Source of the DNA: Syntrophobacter fumaroxidans MPOB
GTDB taxonomy: Bacteria; Desulfobacterota; Syntrophobacteria; Syntrophobacterales; Syntrophobacteraceae
Direction: 5' to 3'
Assembly: GCF_000014965.1 (NCBI RefSeq)
Contig: NC_008554.1
Coordinates: 3,460,001-3,524,000 of the forward strand
Length of the DNA stretch: 64,000 nt
The position numbers and the translations under genes are program-made. Below are positions 9,020-18,300 of this stretch, in pieces. Each line of letters opens with the position of its first letter. Position 1 is the stretch's first letter. Under the pieces are notes generated by a model. That model saw nothing but the letters and a program-made list of their open reading frames with translations. It searched no databases and had not been told where the DNA came from.

Positions 9020-10136
9020 AAGGCAGCGGAATCTCCTCGATTTCACCTTGTCCTCCCTGTTGCGGAGAAAAGGAAAAAACGTCGCCCTGGCACTGATTTA
9101 TACGCTGGTCGTGTTCAGCTTGGGATCGATACTCCTTTTCACTCAGGCAATAAGGAAGGAAGCCTCCCTCGTTTTGCGGGATACGCCTCAGATTCTGGTC
9201 CAGAAACTGGTCGCGGGCAGGCATGATCCGATCCCCCTCGACTACGCCGGGAAAATCGAGCGCATCCGGGGCGTAACCGGCGTGAGGGGCCGCCTTTGGG
9301 GATATTATTTCGACCCCGCCACCGATGCGAACTATACATTCATGGTGCCGCGGGATCACTCCTTCAAGCCGGGCGAGGTCTCCATCGGAAGCGGGGTCGC
9401 GCGTGGGCGGTCCGTCCGCGAAGGCGACGTGCTGACCTTGCTGGCATCCGACGGAGAGCCCGTCATCTTCCGGATCAGGGGGATTTTTTCTTCGGAGTCC
9501 GACCTCCTTTCATCGGATTTGATCCTGCTTTCGGAAGACGACTTCCGTAGCTTCTTCGGAGTATCGGGACAATACGCCACGGATCTGATTGTGGAAGTGG
9601 CCAACCGGAAAGAAACCACAACCGTCGCGGGCAAGATTGCTCAGATCCTTCCGAACACGCGACCGATATTGCGGGACGAGATTCTGCGGACCTACGACGC
9701 CGTCTTTCACTGGCGCGCGGGCCTGGCTTTCATGATTCTCTCCGGGGCCGTGCTGGCCTTTGTCATCCTCGCCTGGGACAAGGCGACCGGGCTGAGCGCG
9801 GAAGAAAAAAGAGAGATCGGAATCCTCAAGGGCATCGGATGGGAGACTTCGGACATCCTGCTCATGAAGTTCTGGGAAGGCATGGTCATCTCCCTTTCAT
9901 CGTTCTTTGTCGGGATTCTCCTTGCGTATCTGCACGTCTTTCTCGGTTCGTCCGCGCTCCTCGAACCCATTCTCAAAGGCTGGTCCGTACTCTATCCCGA
10001 ATTCAAGCTCGCGCCCTTCGTCGACTTTTACCAGGCGGCCACCCTGTTCTTCCTGACGGTCGTCCCATATACGGTAACAACCGTCGTGCCCTCCTGGAGG
10101 GCGGCGACGATCGATCCCGATCTGGCCATGAGGTAG
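9003..10136 (+). CDS. FtsX/MacB-type ABC transporter permease
   Basis: A 377-aa inner-membrane permease of the type VII (mechanotransmission) ABC class. One membrane helix near the N-terminus (about 28-48) is followed by a large extracytoplasmic domain (about 50-235) and three C-terminal helices (about 239-262, 292-315, 341-361), ending in the typical PSWRAATIDPDLAMR coupling-type tail. The ATPase partner is encoded three genes downstream (11288-11962), with two NosL-like proteins between. This class usually moves lipoproteins or drives periplasmic events rather than importing ions, so a role in loading or releasing periplasmic metal-binding proteins is an inference. Confidence 0.85.
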   Translation: MRHWIERQRNLLDFTLSSLLRRKGKNVALALIYTLVVFSLGSILLFTQAIRKEASLVLRDTPQILVQKLVAGRHDPIPLDYAGKIERIRGVTGVRGRLWGYYFDPATDANYTFMVPRDHSFKPGEVSIGSGVARGRSVREGDVLTLLASDGEPVIFRIRGIFSSESDLLSSDLILLSEDDFRSFFGVSGQYATDLIVEVANRKETTTVAGKIAQILPNTRPILRDEILRTYDAVFHWRAGLAFMILSGAVLAFVILAWDKATGLSAEEKREIGILKGIGWETSDILLMKFWEGMVISLSSFFVGILLAYLHVFLGSSALLEPILKGWSVLYPEFKLAPFVDFYQAATLFFLTVVPYTVTTVVPSWRAATIDPDLAMR

Positions 10137-10178
10137 CGGGGGAATCCCCCGAATCGGCAAACCCAAAAGGAGGCTGTG

Positions 10179-10703
10179 ATGAAGGTGAAGATGCTTATCG
10201 GATTATTGGCGTTATTGGTTCTTTTGTCCGGAACCCCCGTCCCGGCGCAAATGGATGACGACATCGCAAAACACGCGAGCTGCAAATACTGCGGGATGGA
10301 CCGGCAGAAGTTCGCGCACAGCAGGATGCTCGTCGAATACGAAGACGGCACCGTCACCGGGACGTGCAGTATCCATTGCACGGCCATCGACCTGGCCGTG
10401 AACATCGACAAGACACCGAAACTCATCCGGGTGGGAGACTACGGCACGAAGAAGCTTATCGATGCTGAGAGCGCCGCGTGGGTGATTGGCGGAGACAAGC
10501 CCGGCGTCATGACCAAACAGGCCAAGTGGGCGTTCGCGAACAAAGAGGATGCTGCGAAATTCGCCAAGGAGAGCGGAGGAACCGAGGCATCCTTCGATAT
10601 GGCGATGGAAGCGTCCTTCCGGGATATGTACACGGACACGAAAATGATCCGTGAGAAGCGAAAGATGATGAAGCAGAAGATGCAGCCCGAACAAAAGCCC
10701 TGA
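10179..10703 (+). CDS. NosL-family protein (first copy)
   Basis: A 174-aa exported NosL-like protein. It has a signal peptide (MLIGLLALLVLLSGTPVPAQ), then a CKYCGMD metal-site motif, a CSIHC pair about 38 residues later, and a Lys/Met-rich C-terminus (KMIREKRKMMKQKMQPEQKP). Known NosL proteins bind Cu(I) through a conserved Cys-x-Met region and deliver copper to nitrous oxide reductase. ATG 10179 is preferred because AAAAGGAGG sits 5 nt upstream; a GTG at 10176 is too close. The Met-rich tail could give extra copper ligands. No nosZ is visible, so the client is probably different. Confidence 0.85.
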   Translation: MKVKMLIGLLALLVLLSGTPVPAQMDDDIAKHASCKYCGMDRQKFAHSRMLVEYEDGTVTGTCSIHCTAIDLAVNIDKTPKLIRVGDYGTKKLIDAESAAWVIGGDKPGVMTKQAKWAFANKEDAAKFAKESGGTEASFDMAMEASFRDMYTDTKMIREKRKMMKQKMQPEQKP

Positions 10704-10718
10704 AAAACAGAGTGAACG

Positions 10719-11183
10719 ATGAAATATGCCTTGATATCGCTGGCGATCCTGTTGGCGTCCCTGCAGGCTGCCGCGGGTGATTTCGTGATGCCCTCGAGCA
10801 GGGACAAGTGTCCGGTCTGCGGCATGTTCGTGGCGAAGTACCCCGATTTCGTGGCGGAGATCGTGTTCAAGGACGGGTCGCGTGCATTTTTCGACGGGGC
10901 AAAGGACATGCTCAAATACTATTTTGACCTTGCGAAATACAATCCGTCGAAGAAGGCATCGGACATCGAATCGATTTACGTCACCGACTACTATTCCATG
11001 CGGGCGACAGACGGCCGCAAGGCCCTGTTTGTGGTGGGCAGCAACGTCTACGGTCCCATGGGAAGGGAGTTCATTCCCTTCGCCAACGAAGAGGACGCGA
11101 ACGAATTCATGCGGGACCACGCGGGGAAGACTCTCGTGCGGTTCACCGACATTACCCCCGAAATGGTCAAGAACCAGGATTGA
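10719..11183 (+). CDS. NosL-family protein (second copy)
   Basis: A 154-aa exported NosL-like protein starting 15 bp after the first copy. Signal peptide YALISLAILLASLQAAAGD, then the metal motif KCPVCGMFV, and a DGSRAFFDGAKDMLKYY segment typical of NosL. The two copies differ in length and sequence beyond the CxxCGM motif, so this is an old duplication or two subfamilies and not a recent copy. It ends in a context (TTGA) where a TTG could start the next frame, suggesting coupling to the ATPase gene. Role inferred as periplasmic metal (copper) binding or donation. Confidence 0.85.
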   Translation: MKYALISLAILLASLQAAAGDFVMPSSRDKCPVCGMFVAKYPDFVAEIVFKDGSRAFFDGAKDMLKYYFDLAKYNPSKKASDIESIYVTDYYSMRATDGRKALFVVGSNVYGPMGREFIPFANEEDANEFMRDHAGKTLVRFTDITPEMVKNQD

Positions 11184-11287
11184 CGCCGCGGGCTCCCGGG
11201 GATTTCGCGGGATCGACCATGTCCCTCCCCGGCAGCCCGTGGGTCGTTCCCGCTCATTGTCGAGGCTCACGCCTCCGGACAAACACC

Positions 11288-11962
11288 GTGATTCGACTCG
11301 ACCAGGTGCGCAAAGTCTTTAATATCGGCAAACCCAACGAGTTCACCGCCGTGGACGGTGTGAGCCTGTCGTTGGATTCCTGCAGGGTGACCGCGCTGAG
11401 GGGACCGAGCGGTTCGGGCAAGACCACCCTGTTGAGCATGATGGGGTGCATGGCGCGCCCGACCTCGGGCCGGATCATGCTCCTGGACAGGGAAATAACG
11501 AGCCTCCCGGAGCGATTTCTCACCGAGATCCGGCGCAAGACCTTCGGTTTCATTTTTCAGCAGTTCAATCTCATCAAGGGAATAACCGTCCGCGAGAATG
11601 TGATGCTTCCGGCCTATCCGACGGGCGAGAAGTCCTGCGTCCTCGGAAAGCGAGCGCTGGACGTGCTCGATCTTTTCAACCTGTCGGCCAAGGCGGCTTC
11701 GAAAGTGGAGTGGCTCTCGGGCGGGGAAGCGCAGCGCGCGGCCATCGCGCGTGCGCTCATGAACGACCCCGCGGTGATCATCGCCGACGAACCCACCGCA
11801 CACCTCGACACCCGGCTGTCCAGGGAATTCATGGAAATGATGGGCCTCCTCAGGCAGCGCGGCAAAACCATCCTCATCGCCAGTCACGATCCGATCGTGT
11901 ACGACTCGGCGATCGTTGACCGGGTGGTGGAAATGAGAGACGGGAAAGTCGTGAGCCCATGA
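11288..11962 (+). CDS. ABC transporter ATPase (LolD/MacB type)
   Basis: Cytoplasmic ATPase, 224 aa from GTG 11288. Walker A GPSGSGKTT, Q-loop IFQQFNLIKG, signature LSGGEAQR, Walker B VIIADEPTAHLD and H-switch IASHD are all present, so it should be active. The start is uncertain: the frame is open back to TTG 11180 and ATG 11219, but homology-like sequence begins at VIRLDQVRKVF and neither start has a clear ribosome site. It pairs with the FtsX-like permease at 9003-10136. Its stop overlaps the next gene (ATGA at 11959-11962), confirming one operon. Confidence 0.88.
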   Translation: MIRLDQVRKVFNIGKPNEFTAVDGVSLSLDSCRVTALRGPSGSGKTTLLSMMGCMARPTSGRIMLLDREITSLPERFLTEIRRKTFGFIFQQFNLIKGITVRENVMLPAYPTGEKSCVLGKRALDVLDLFNLSAKAASKVEWLSGGEAQRAAIARALMNDPAVIIADEPTAHLDTRLSREFMEMMGLLRQRGKTILIASHDPIVYDSAIVDRVVEMRDGKVVSP

Positions 11963-12948
11963 TTTTTCACCCGACCATCCTCGCCCTGCTGGCGGGCTCC
12001 ATGCTGACCTGCGCCATGCTCGTCTACTCCGCCTTTTTCGGGGTCCGCATCCTCAGAAACTGGGACATCACGAGCGGCAGCGAAGTGCAGCTCGAAATGG
12101 AACGCAGGACGTACCTCATCTCCACTGTCATGGCTTATGCTCTCGGATTTCAACTGCTTTCCCTCTTTCTGTTCCTCACCGCCGCCGATCATCTCGCCAC
12201 GATGTTCGTCGGCGCAATGTGCGCGGCGGGGACCCTGAAGGTCAACGACTGGGGATATCCGACCCTTGTGTTCAAAGTCGTGAATGCCTTGCTGTGCGGT
12301 CTTTGGCTGATCGTCAACCACGCGGACAACAGCGGATACGACTACCCCCTGATCAAGAGGAAATACGCGCTCCTGCTGATCGTCACCCTTTCGGTGGCCG
12401 TCGAAACCGTTGTGCAGACGGCCTATTTTCTCGGCCTCGATCCGGACATCATCACCTCGTGCTGCGGTTCGCTCTTCACGTCCGGGTCGGAAACCATCGC
12501 CGCCGGGGTTCTGTCGCTTCCCGAACTGCCGGTTGAAATCGCTTACGGCGCAGCCGTCATCTCCACGTTTGCATCCGGGCTCTGCTTTCTTTTCAAGGAA
12601 AAAGGCGCTTACGCGTTCGCCCTGACCTCCGGAATAACGTTCGTCGTGTCCATTCTCGCGCTCATCACCTTCATATCTCCTTACTTCTACGAACTTCCCA
12701 CGCATCACTGCCCGTTTTGCATTCTGCACGGCGAATACCGATACATCGGGTACCCGCTCTACTCGGCGTTCCTGGCGGGAGGCGTCGCCGGGCTGGGAGT
12801 CGGCGCGCTCATGCCATTCCGCGAGGTCGCGAGCCTGCGGGAAATCCTGCCTCGCCTCCTGCGGCGACTTACGTGGACATCCCTGGGCGCATGGCTGGTG
12901 TCCCTGGCCATCGTGACGTGGGGTATCGTGTTTTCCAACCTCAAATGA
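11959..12948 (+). CDS. Polytopic membrane protein with CPFC motif
   Basis: A 329-aa integral membrane protein with about eight hydrophobic segments and little soluble sequence. A conspicuous HHCPFCILHGEY motif near residues 250-262 lies next to a membrane boundary and could be a thiol-disulfide or metal site; a CC pair also occurs at TSCCGS (about residue 170). I do not recognise a named family with confidence. It is translationally coupled (ATGA) to the ABC ATPase and ends the NosL operon, so it probably works with the NosL proteins, for example as a metal permease or a redox partner. That function is inference from context. Confidence 0.75.
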   Translation: MIFHPTILALLAGSMLTCAMLVYSAFFGVRILRNWDITSGSEVQLEMERRTYLISTVMAYALGFQLLSLFLFLTAADHLATMFVGAMCAAGTLKVNDWGYPTLVFKVVNALLCGLWLIVNHADNSGYDYPLIKRKYALLLIVTLSVAVETVVQTAYFLGLDPDIITSCCGSLFTSGSETIAAGVLSLPELPVEIAYGAAVISTFASGLCFLFKEKGAYAFALTSGITFVVSILALITFISPYFYELPTHHCPFCILHGEYRYIGYPLYSAFLAGGVAGLGVGALMPFREVASLREILPRLLRRLTWTSLGAWLVSLAIVTWGIVFSNLK

Positions 12949-13006
12949 GCCTTCCGGGCTCAACACAGGCCTTTCATGCCCGCACGCGTGCACAACGCAA
13001 ATCCTG

Positions 13007-13036
13007 TTGACTTATTATGAGCATATGCTCATAATT
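13007..13036 (+). promoter_or_regulatory. Promoter with perfect 22-bp palindromic operator
   Basis: TTGACT (13007-13012) is a -35-like box and ATAATT (13031-13036) a -10-like box. Between and into the -10 lies a perfect palindrome at 13014-13035 whose core is TATGAGCATATGCTCATA. The GTG start of the DUF134 gene is 22 bp further down. A helix-turn-helix protein encoded immediately downstream of a perfect operator strongly suggests autoregulation, though binding is not demonstrated. Confidence 0.75.
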
Positions 13037-13056
13037 GGATCGACGGAGGACGCAGC

Positions 13057-13527
13057 GTGCCAAGACCCAAGTGCTGCCGCACAATCACCGGAGAGCCGCC
13101 CTGCAGGGCGTTCACACCCGCGGGAACAACGGGGCCGGCCCCGAGCCGGGTCGTCCTTTCGGAAGACGAGTTCGAAGCGGTCCGGCTGGCCGATTTCGAG
13201 GGACTCTACCAGGAGGAAGCCGCCGAAAGGATGGGCGTCTCGCGACAGACCTTCGGGAGGATCGTCGGGGCGGCCAGAGCCAAGATCGCCCGGGTCCTGG
13301 TGGAAGGCCTGGCGCTGTCCATCGGGGGTGGCGGCGGGACGGGTATCGCGCCCTCAAGGAGCTACATGTGCCGGCTCTGCCGGCACACCTGGGACATGCC
13401 TTCCGAGACGGATTCGCCGGCGGAATGCCCGGCCTGCCGGGGCAGAAATCTTTTTCGTTGCGGCGCCTCATTGGAGACCGCGGCATCCGGCCGCGAATGC
13501 TGTCCCCGCGAGCGGAAGGCAACCTGA
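13057..13527 (+). CDS. DUF134-family DNA-binding regulator
   Basis: A 156-aa protein of the DUF134 family, starting MPRPKCCR with GTG at 13057 after GGAGGA. Residues about 35-85 (LSEDEFEAVRLADFEGLYQ, then EEAAERMGVSRQTFGRIV) form a sigma-70 region-4-like helix-turn-helix. The C-terminal part has a CRLC...CPAC zinc-ribbon-like arrangement that many shorter family members lack. DUF134 proteins are commonly encoded beside NifX/NafY-type Fe-Mo cofactor-binding proteins, and one follows here at 13826. The palindrome upstream is the probable binding site. Ligand or signal unknown. Confidence 0.88.
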   Translation: MPRPKCCRTITGEPPCRAFTPAGTTGPAPSRVVLSEDEFEAVRLADFEGLYQEEAAERMGVSRQTFGRIVGAARAKIARVLVEGLALSIGGGGGTGIAPSRSYMCRLCRHTWDMPSETDSPAECPACRGRNLFRCGASLETAASGRECCPRERKAT

Positions 13528-13825
13528 GCATCCGGTGAAGCCGCAACCCGGCAAACCGTCTTGAGCAGGGAGCGCTCCCGTTACAATTGCAGTATTTTGG
13601 CCGAGCTTTACTCGGCGGGAGCTCGCAGGTTCCTGCCGCGCCGCGGGTTCCCGGGAAACCGGCGATGAGGGGCTGTACTCGCGGGGAAATCGTCGGATTC
13701 GGCTCCGCAATGGATTTACTACGCGGGCGGTTGACGGGAGGGGATTGACCGCGGGTTTTGCACGGGCTTTAATGCTGTCTCACGGGCAGACCGTGAGGAC
13801 ATCACTCAACGAGGAGACATTCAGC

Positions 13826-14203
13826 ATGAAGATTTGTTTTCCGACCGAAACGCTCCAGGGAATGGACAGCATGGTTTACGGACACTTCGGATCGGCTCCG
13901 GGCTTTGTCATCGTGGACACCGGCACCGGGAGCGTCGAGGAGATCGCAAACGGGGACCTGCACCACGCTCACGGCATGTGCCAGCCGTTCAAGGCCCTGG
14001 GTGGACGCCGCGTCGACGCCATCGTCGTGGGCGGTATCGGCATGGGGGCGTTGATGAAGCTGCGGGCCGACGGGATCGTCGTCTTTAGAGCCGTGGAGGG
14101 AACGGTTGGAGAGAACGTCGAGCTGTTGAACAACCGGAGCCTGCCGCAGTTCCAGCCCGAGCACACCTGCGCCGGGCATTCCGGCGGCGGCTGCGCCCAC
14201 TGA
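13826..14203 (+). CDS. NifX/NafY-like dinitrogenase iron-molybdenum cofactor-binding family protein
   Basis: A 125-aa protein of the Nitro_FeMo-Co family. It begins MKICFPTETLQGMDSMVYGH, with HFGSAPGFVIVD, GMCQPFKALGGRRVDAIVVG and GIGMGALMKL, and a His/Cys tail (HTCAGHSGGGCAH) that may bind metal. Start at ATG 13826 with GAGGAG upstream. Standalone members of this family are frequent in anaerobes without being part of nitrogenase clusters; no nif structural genes are visible. Paired with the DUF134 regulator, which may control it. The 298-bp gap between the two shows no second copy of the palindrome. Confidence 0.88.
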   Translation: MKICFPTETLQGMDSMVYGHFGSAPGFVIVDTGTGSVEEIANGDLHHAHGMCQPFKALGGRRVDAIVVGGIGMGALMKLRADGIVVFRAVEGTVGENVELLNNRSLPQFQPEHTCAGHSGGGCAH

Positions 14204-14240
14204 GACGCAGGCGGCGGCCTCGCCGGGGAGGACGATCACC

Positions 14241-15392
14241 ATGCGCATATTGCACACCGCGGACTGGCACCTGGGCAGGATATTCCACGGAGTGCACCTG
14301 ACGGCGGACCAGGCCTTCGTTCTGGACCGGTTGGTGCGGCTTGCGTCGGAAAGCAAACCCGATGTGGTGCTTGTGTCCGGCGATGTGTACGACCGCGCGG
14401 TGCCTCCTCCCGACGCCGTGGCCCTGCTCGACGACACCCTTTCCCGGCTTGTCCTTGGCCTTCGGATTCCCGTCATCCTGATCGCGGGCAATCACGACAG
14501 TCCCGAACGGCTGAGCTTCGGTTCCAAGGTCCTGGCCGCCCAGTGCCTCCACCTGGCCGGAACGCCCGCCCCCGATGCGACGCCCGTCGTCATCGACGAC
14601 CGTCACGGGCCGGTCTCCTTTTGTTCCCTGCCTTACGCCGAGCCGGCCCTGGTGCGGGAACGGCTGGACCGCAAGGACGTCGTGGACCACGATTCGGCCA
14701 TGGCCGCTCAGATCGAATCGGCAAGGCGCCGCCTTCCCGCCGGAAGCCGCGCCGTTCTGGTCGCTCACGCCTTTGTCGCCGGAGGAATCGAAAGCGAATC
14801 GGAACGCTCCCTGTCGGTGGGCGGCGCGGCCGCCGTCGGGGTGGAGCATTTCGAGGGATTTCACTACGCGGCGCTGGGACATCTTCACCGTCCGCAACGG
14901 GCCGGGGCCGATCACGTCCAGTACGCGGGCTCGCTCCTGTGCTATTCCTTTGCGGAGGCCGGGCAGACCAAGTCGGTCAACCTCGTGGAACTGGATGCCG
15001 CGGGCCGATGCGCCGTCGAGCGCATCCCGCTCGCGCCAAGTCACGAGGTCCGGTGCATCCGGGGCGCGTTCCGGGAGCTTCTGGCGGGGCCCCGGGCCGC
15101 GGAATCCCGGGAAGATTACATCATGGCCGTCCTGACGGACAAGGAACCGATCCTGGACGCCCACGGGAGGCTTTCCGAGATCTACCCCAACCTGCTGCAC
15201 ATCGAGCGGTCGCACCTTGCAGCCGCCGGCGAAACCGGGGGCGCCGCCCGGGACCACCGCCGACTGAGCGACCTCGAGCTCTTCCGGGCGTTCTTTTCGC
15301 AGGTGACGGGCGACGAGCTCACCCCGGAGCAGGCGGAGGCCTATGCGGAAATCGTGGAGAATCTGCGCCGAGCCGAACGGGAGGCCGACTGA
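14241..15392 (+). CDS. sbcD: Exonuclease SbcD, nuclease subunit
   Basis: Metallophosphoesterase subunit (383 aa) of the SbcCD (Mre11-Rad50) nuclease that opens DNA hairpins and protein-blocked ends. Phosphoesterase motifs are all visible: TADWHLGR, SGDVYDR, AGNHDSPERL, VAHAFVAGG and ALGHLHRPQ. The C-terminal capping domain follows from about residue 270. Start ATG 14241 lies after GGGGAGGA. The stop overlaps the SbcC start (TGATG), so the subunits are translationally coupled. Confidence 0.95.
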   Translation: MRILHTADWHLGRIFHGVHLTADQAFVLDRLVRLASESKPDVVLVSGDVYDRAVPPPDAVALLDDTLSRLVLGLRIPVILIAGNHDSPERLSFGSKVLAAQCLHLAGTPAPDATPVVIDDRHGPVSFCSLPYAEPALVRERLDRKDVVDHDSAMAAQIESARRRLPAGSRAVLVAHAFVAGGIESESERSLSVGGAAAVGVEHFEGFHYAALGHLHRPQRAGADHVQYAGSLLCYSFAEAGQTKSVNLVELDAAGRCAVERIPLAPSHEVRCIRGAFRELLAGPRAAESREDYIMAVLTDKEPILDAHGRLSEIYPNLLHIERSHLAAAGETGGAARDHRRLSDLELFRAFFSQVTGDELTPEQAEAYAEIVENLRRAEREAD

Positions 15393-18300
15393 TGCGCCCG
15401 CTCAAGCTCACCCTGAGCGCCTTCGGGCCCTATGCCTCAGAGCAGGTTTTCGATTTCCGCGTGCTGGGAGACCGTTCCTTCTTCCTGATCCACGGACCGA
15501 CCGGATCCGGGAAATCCACCCTTTTGGATGCCGTCTGTTTTGCGCTCTACGGGGAAACGTCGGGCGGGGAACGGGACGTCCGTCATCTCAGGAGCGACTA
15601 TGCGAGGGCGTCCACCCCGACCCGGGTGACCTTCGACTTCTCGCTGGGCGAGGCCGTCTACCGCATCACCCGCAGCCCCGAGCAGGAGAGGCCCAGGGCG
15701 CGAGGCGAGGGAACCGTCGTGCAGCGCCCGGCCGCCGTTTTGCACGACCGCACCGGGCTTGTCGACGAGTCGCGGGAAGGGGCGCTGCTGGCGGGCCAGT
15801 GGACCCGGGTCACCGATCGGATGGAGCAACTTCTGGGGTTCAAGAGCAGCCAGTTCCGGCAGGTCGTGATGCTCCCCCAGGGGCAGTTCCGCAAGTTCCT
15901 GACCGCGGATTCCCGCGAACGCCAGGCGATCCTTGAAGTCCTGTTTCAGACCGAAATATACCGGCGCATCGAGGAAGCCGTGAAGGAGGCGGCCAGGGAA
16001 ATCCAGCACGCCCTGGAAGACCTCGGCAAGAGACGACGGCTGATCCTCGAACAGGCCGCCGTCGAATCCGAACGGCAGCTGGCGGAAGCAATGGAGGGGT
16101 TTGCCGCGCGGCTCGAAGCGCTCGGCGGGCAGGTCGAGGCGCTCAAGAAAAGCGAAGCCCTGGCAAACGAAGCGGTGAACAAGGGCCGCGAAATTCGGCG
16201 CATCCTCGACGAAGCCGCGCGGGCACAGGCCGAATTCGCGGCGCTGGAAAAACGGAAACCCGAAATAGAGGATCGCCGGGTGAAGCTCGATCGGGCGAGA
16301 AAAGCCGCCGGGCTGCGCGGCGTCGAAGCCAACCTGGCGGCGCGGGAAAAGGAATTCGGGGACGCTTCCGTCCGGGTCCGAACGGCCGAGATCGAGATCG
16401 AGAAGGCCCGGGCAGCCAGGCAGGCGGCGGAAGCGGCGCTGGCCGGAGAGCGGGAGCGCGAAGGCGAACGCGAGGCGGCTCGGCGCGACGTGGTGCAACT
16501 CACCGCCATGATCGACCAGGTCAGGGAACTGGAAGCCGCCCGATCGGACCTGGGCGGAATGAAGGCCAGGGTCGAAAGGGTCGAGAGGCTTCGGGGGCTC
16601 AGAGCGGCGGCCCTCGAACGCTGCCGGATCGAGATGGCCGAGGCCGGGGCCGCGCTGGAGGAGACCGAGGCGCAGGCCGTGCACGCCGAGCGTTATCGCC
16701 TCGAGGTGCGCCAGGCCGCCGCGTCCTACCGGGCGACCATCCGCTTGAAGACCTCCGAAAAGCACTTGGCCCTGGCGCTCGCCCACCGAAAAAAGACCGA
16801 GGCGGCGGCGGGCACGGCACTCGCCGTCCTGACCGACGCCAGAACGGCGCTGGACGGCATGGAAAGGGAATGGTTGGAGGGGCAGGCGGCGATTCTGGCC
16901 GGACGACTCGCGGACGGCCTCCCGTGCCCGGTGTGCGGCGCGACCGATCATCCTTCGCCGGCCCGCCACGGGGGTGAACTGCCCACCGAAGCCGCTCACA
17001 AGAAGGCGAGAACCCACGCCAGGGAGCTTGAATCGAGATACGAAAAGGCCCGGTTGGAATCGGAACGCGCCAACCTGGAGGTCGCTGCGCTGCAGAGTGC
17101 TGCCGCGAACCTCCGGGCCGAAGCCGGGGAGGTTCCCGCGGAGGGATTCCGGGACCTGAAAACCCGGTTGAGGGACGCGTGGGCGAGGTTCAGGACCGCC
17201 GTGGCCGCCCGGGCGCAGGTGACGGACCGGGCCGTGGCGCTGAAGGCCGTCGAGGAACGGACGGCAGGGAACGAAAAGCGGTTGCGCCGGCTTGAAAACG
17301 GACTGCGCGCGGCGGTGCGGCGAATGGACGGCCAGGCGGCCGTCATGGCCGAGCGGGAGGGAAAGGTGCCCGATCGGCTGCGGGACCTGAAGGCGCTTGA
17401 GCGCGCGATTTCGACGGCTCAGAAGCGGCTGCGGTCACTGCTTGACGCACAGGAAGCGGCGAGAGCGCGTCAGGAAGCCGCGGCGGCGCGGGCCGCCGCC
17501 TGCGAAGAAACGCTCCGGAACGCGGTCGAGGCCCTCGAATCCGCAAAAGAGCGGGCCGGAAGCTGCCGGGAGGAGCTCCGTCTGCGGCTTGCGGAGGAGG
17601 GATTTTCAAGCGTTGAGGACTACCGGGCGGCGAAGCTGGACCGCAAGGACGTCGACCGCATGGAGCGTGAGATTGCGGATTTTCACGGGCGTCACCGGGC
17701 GGCCCGGGAGCGGCTCGATCGCGCCGTGGCTGCGGCGCAGGGGCTGGAAACCCCGGTTCTGGAGGAACTGGAACGGAAGGCGCGCGAAGCCTCGGAGGCG
17801 CTCCGTTCGGCGATCGCGCGGCACGGGGCGCTCCGCGCCCAGTCCGATCAACTCGCCCGATGGAACGCGGACCTTCACAAGCTGGCCGGGGAGATGGAAG
17901 CGGCGCAGAACCGCTACGGCATCGTCGGCCGGATCTCCGAGGTGGCCAACGGCAAGAACGCGCCGGGGCTGACGTTCCAGCGCTTCGTGCTGGCCGCCCT
18001 GCTCGACGACGTGCTCGATGCGGCCTCCCGCCGCCTGCGCCGGATGAGCCGGGGGCGCTTCGATCTGCAGCGCTCCCGCGAGAGAGGCGACCAGCGGGCC
18101 GCCGCCGGCCTGGACCTGGCGGTCTACGACACCTACACGGGAACCACCCGGCCGGTGAACACGCTCTCCGGCGGCGAAAGCTTCCTCTCCTCCCTCGCCA
18201 TGGCCCTGGGCCTGGCCGACGTCGTCCGGGCCTACGCCGGGGGAATCCGGCTGGAAACCATCTTCGTGGACGAGGGCTTCGGCAGCCTCGACCAGGAATC

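Noticed and set aside
14543-15391. Upstream extension of the sbcC frame inside sbcD
   Set aside because: Arg/Gly/Pro-rich, no similarity; ATG 15392 overlapping the sbcD stop begins the conserved SbcC sequence.
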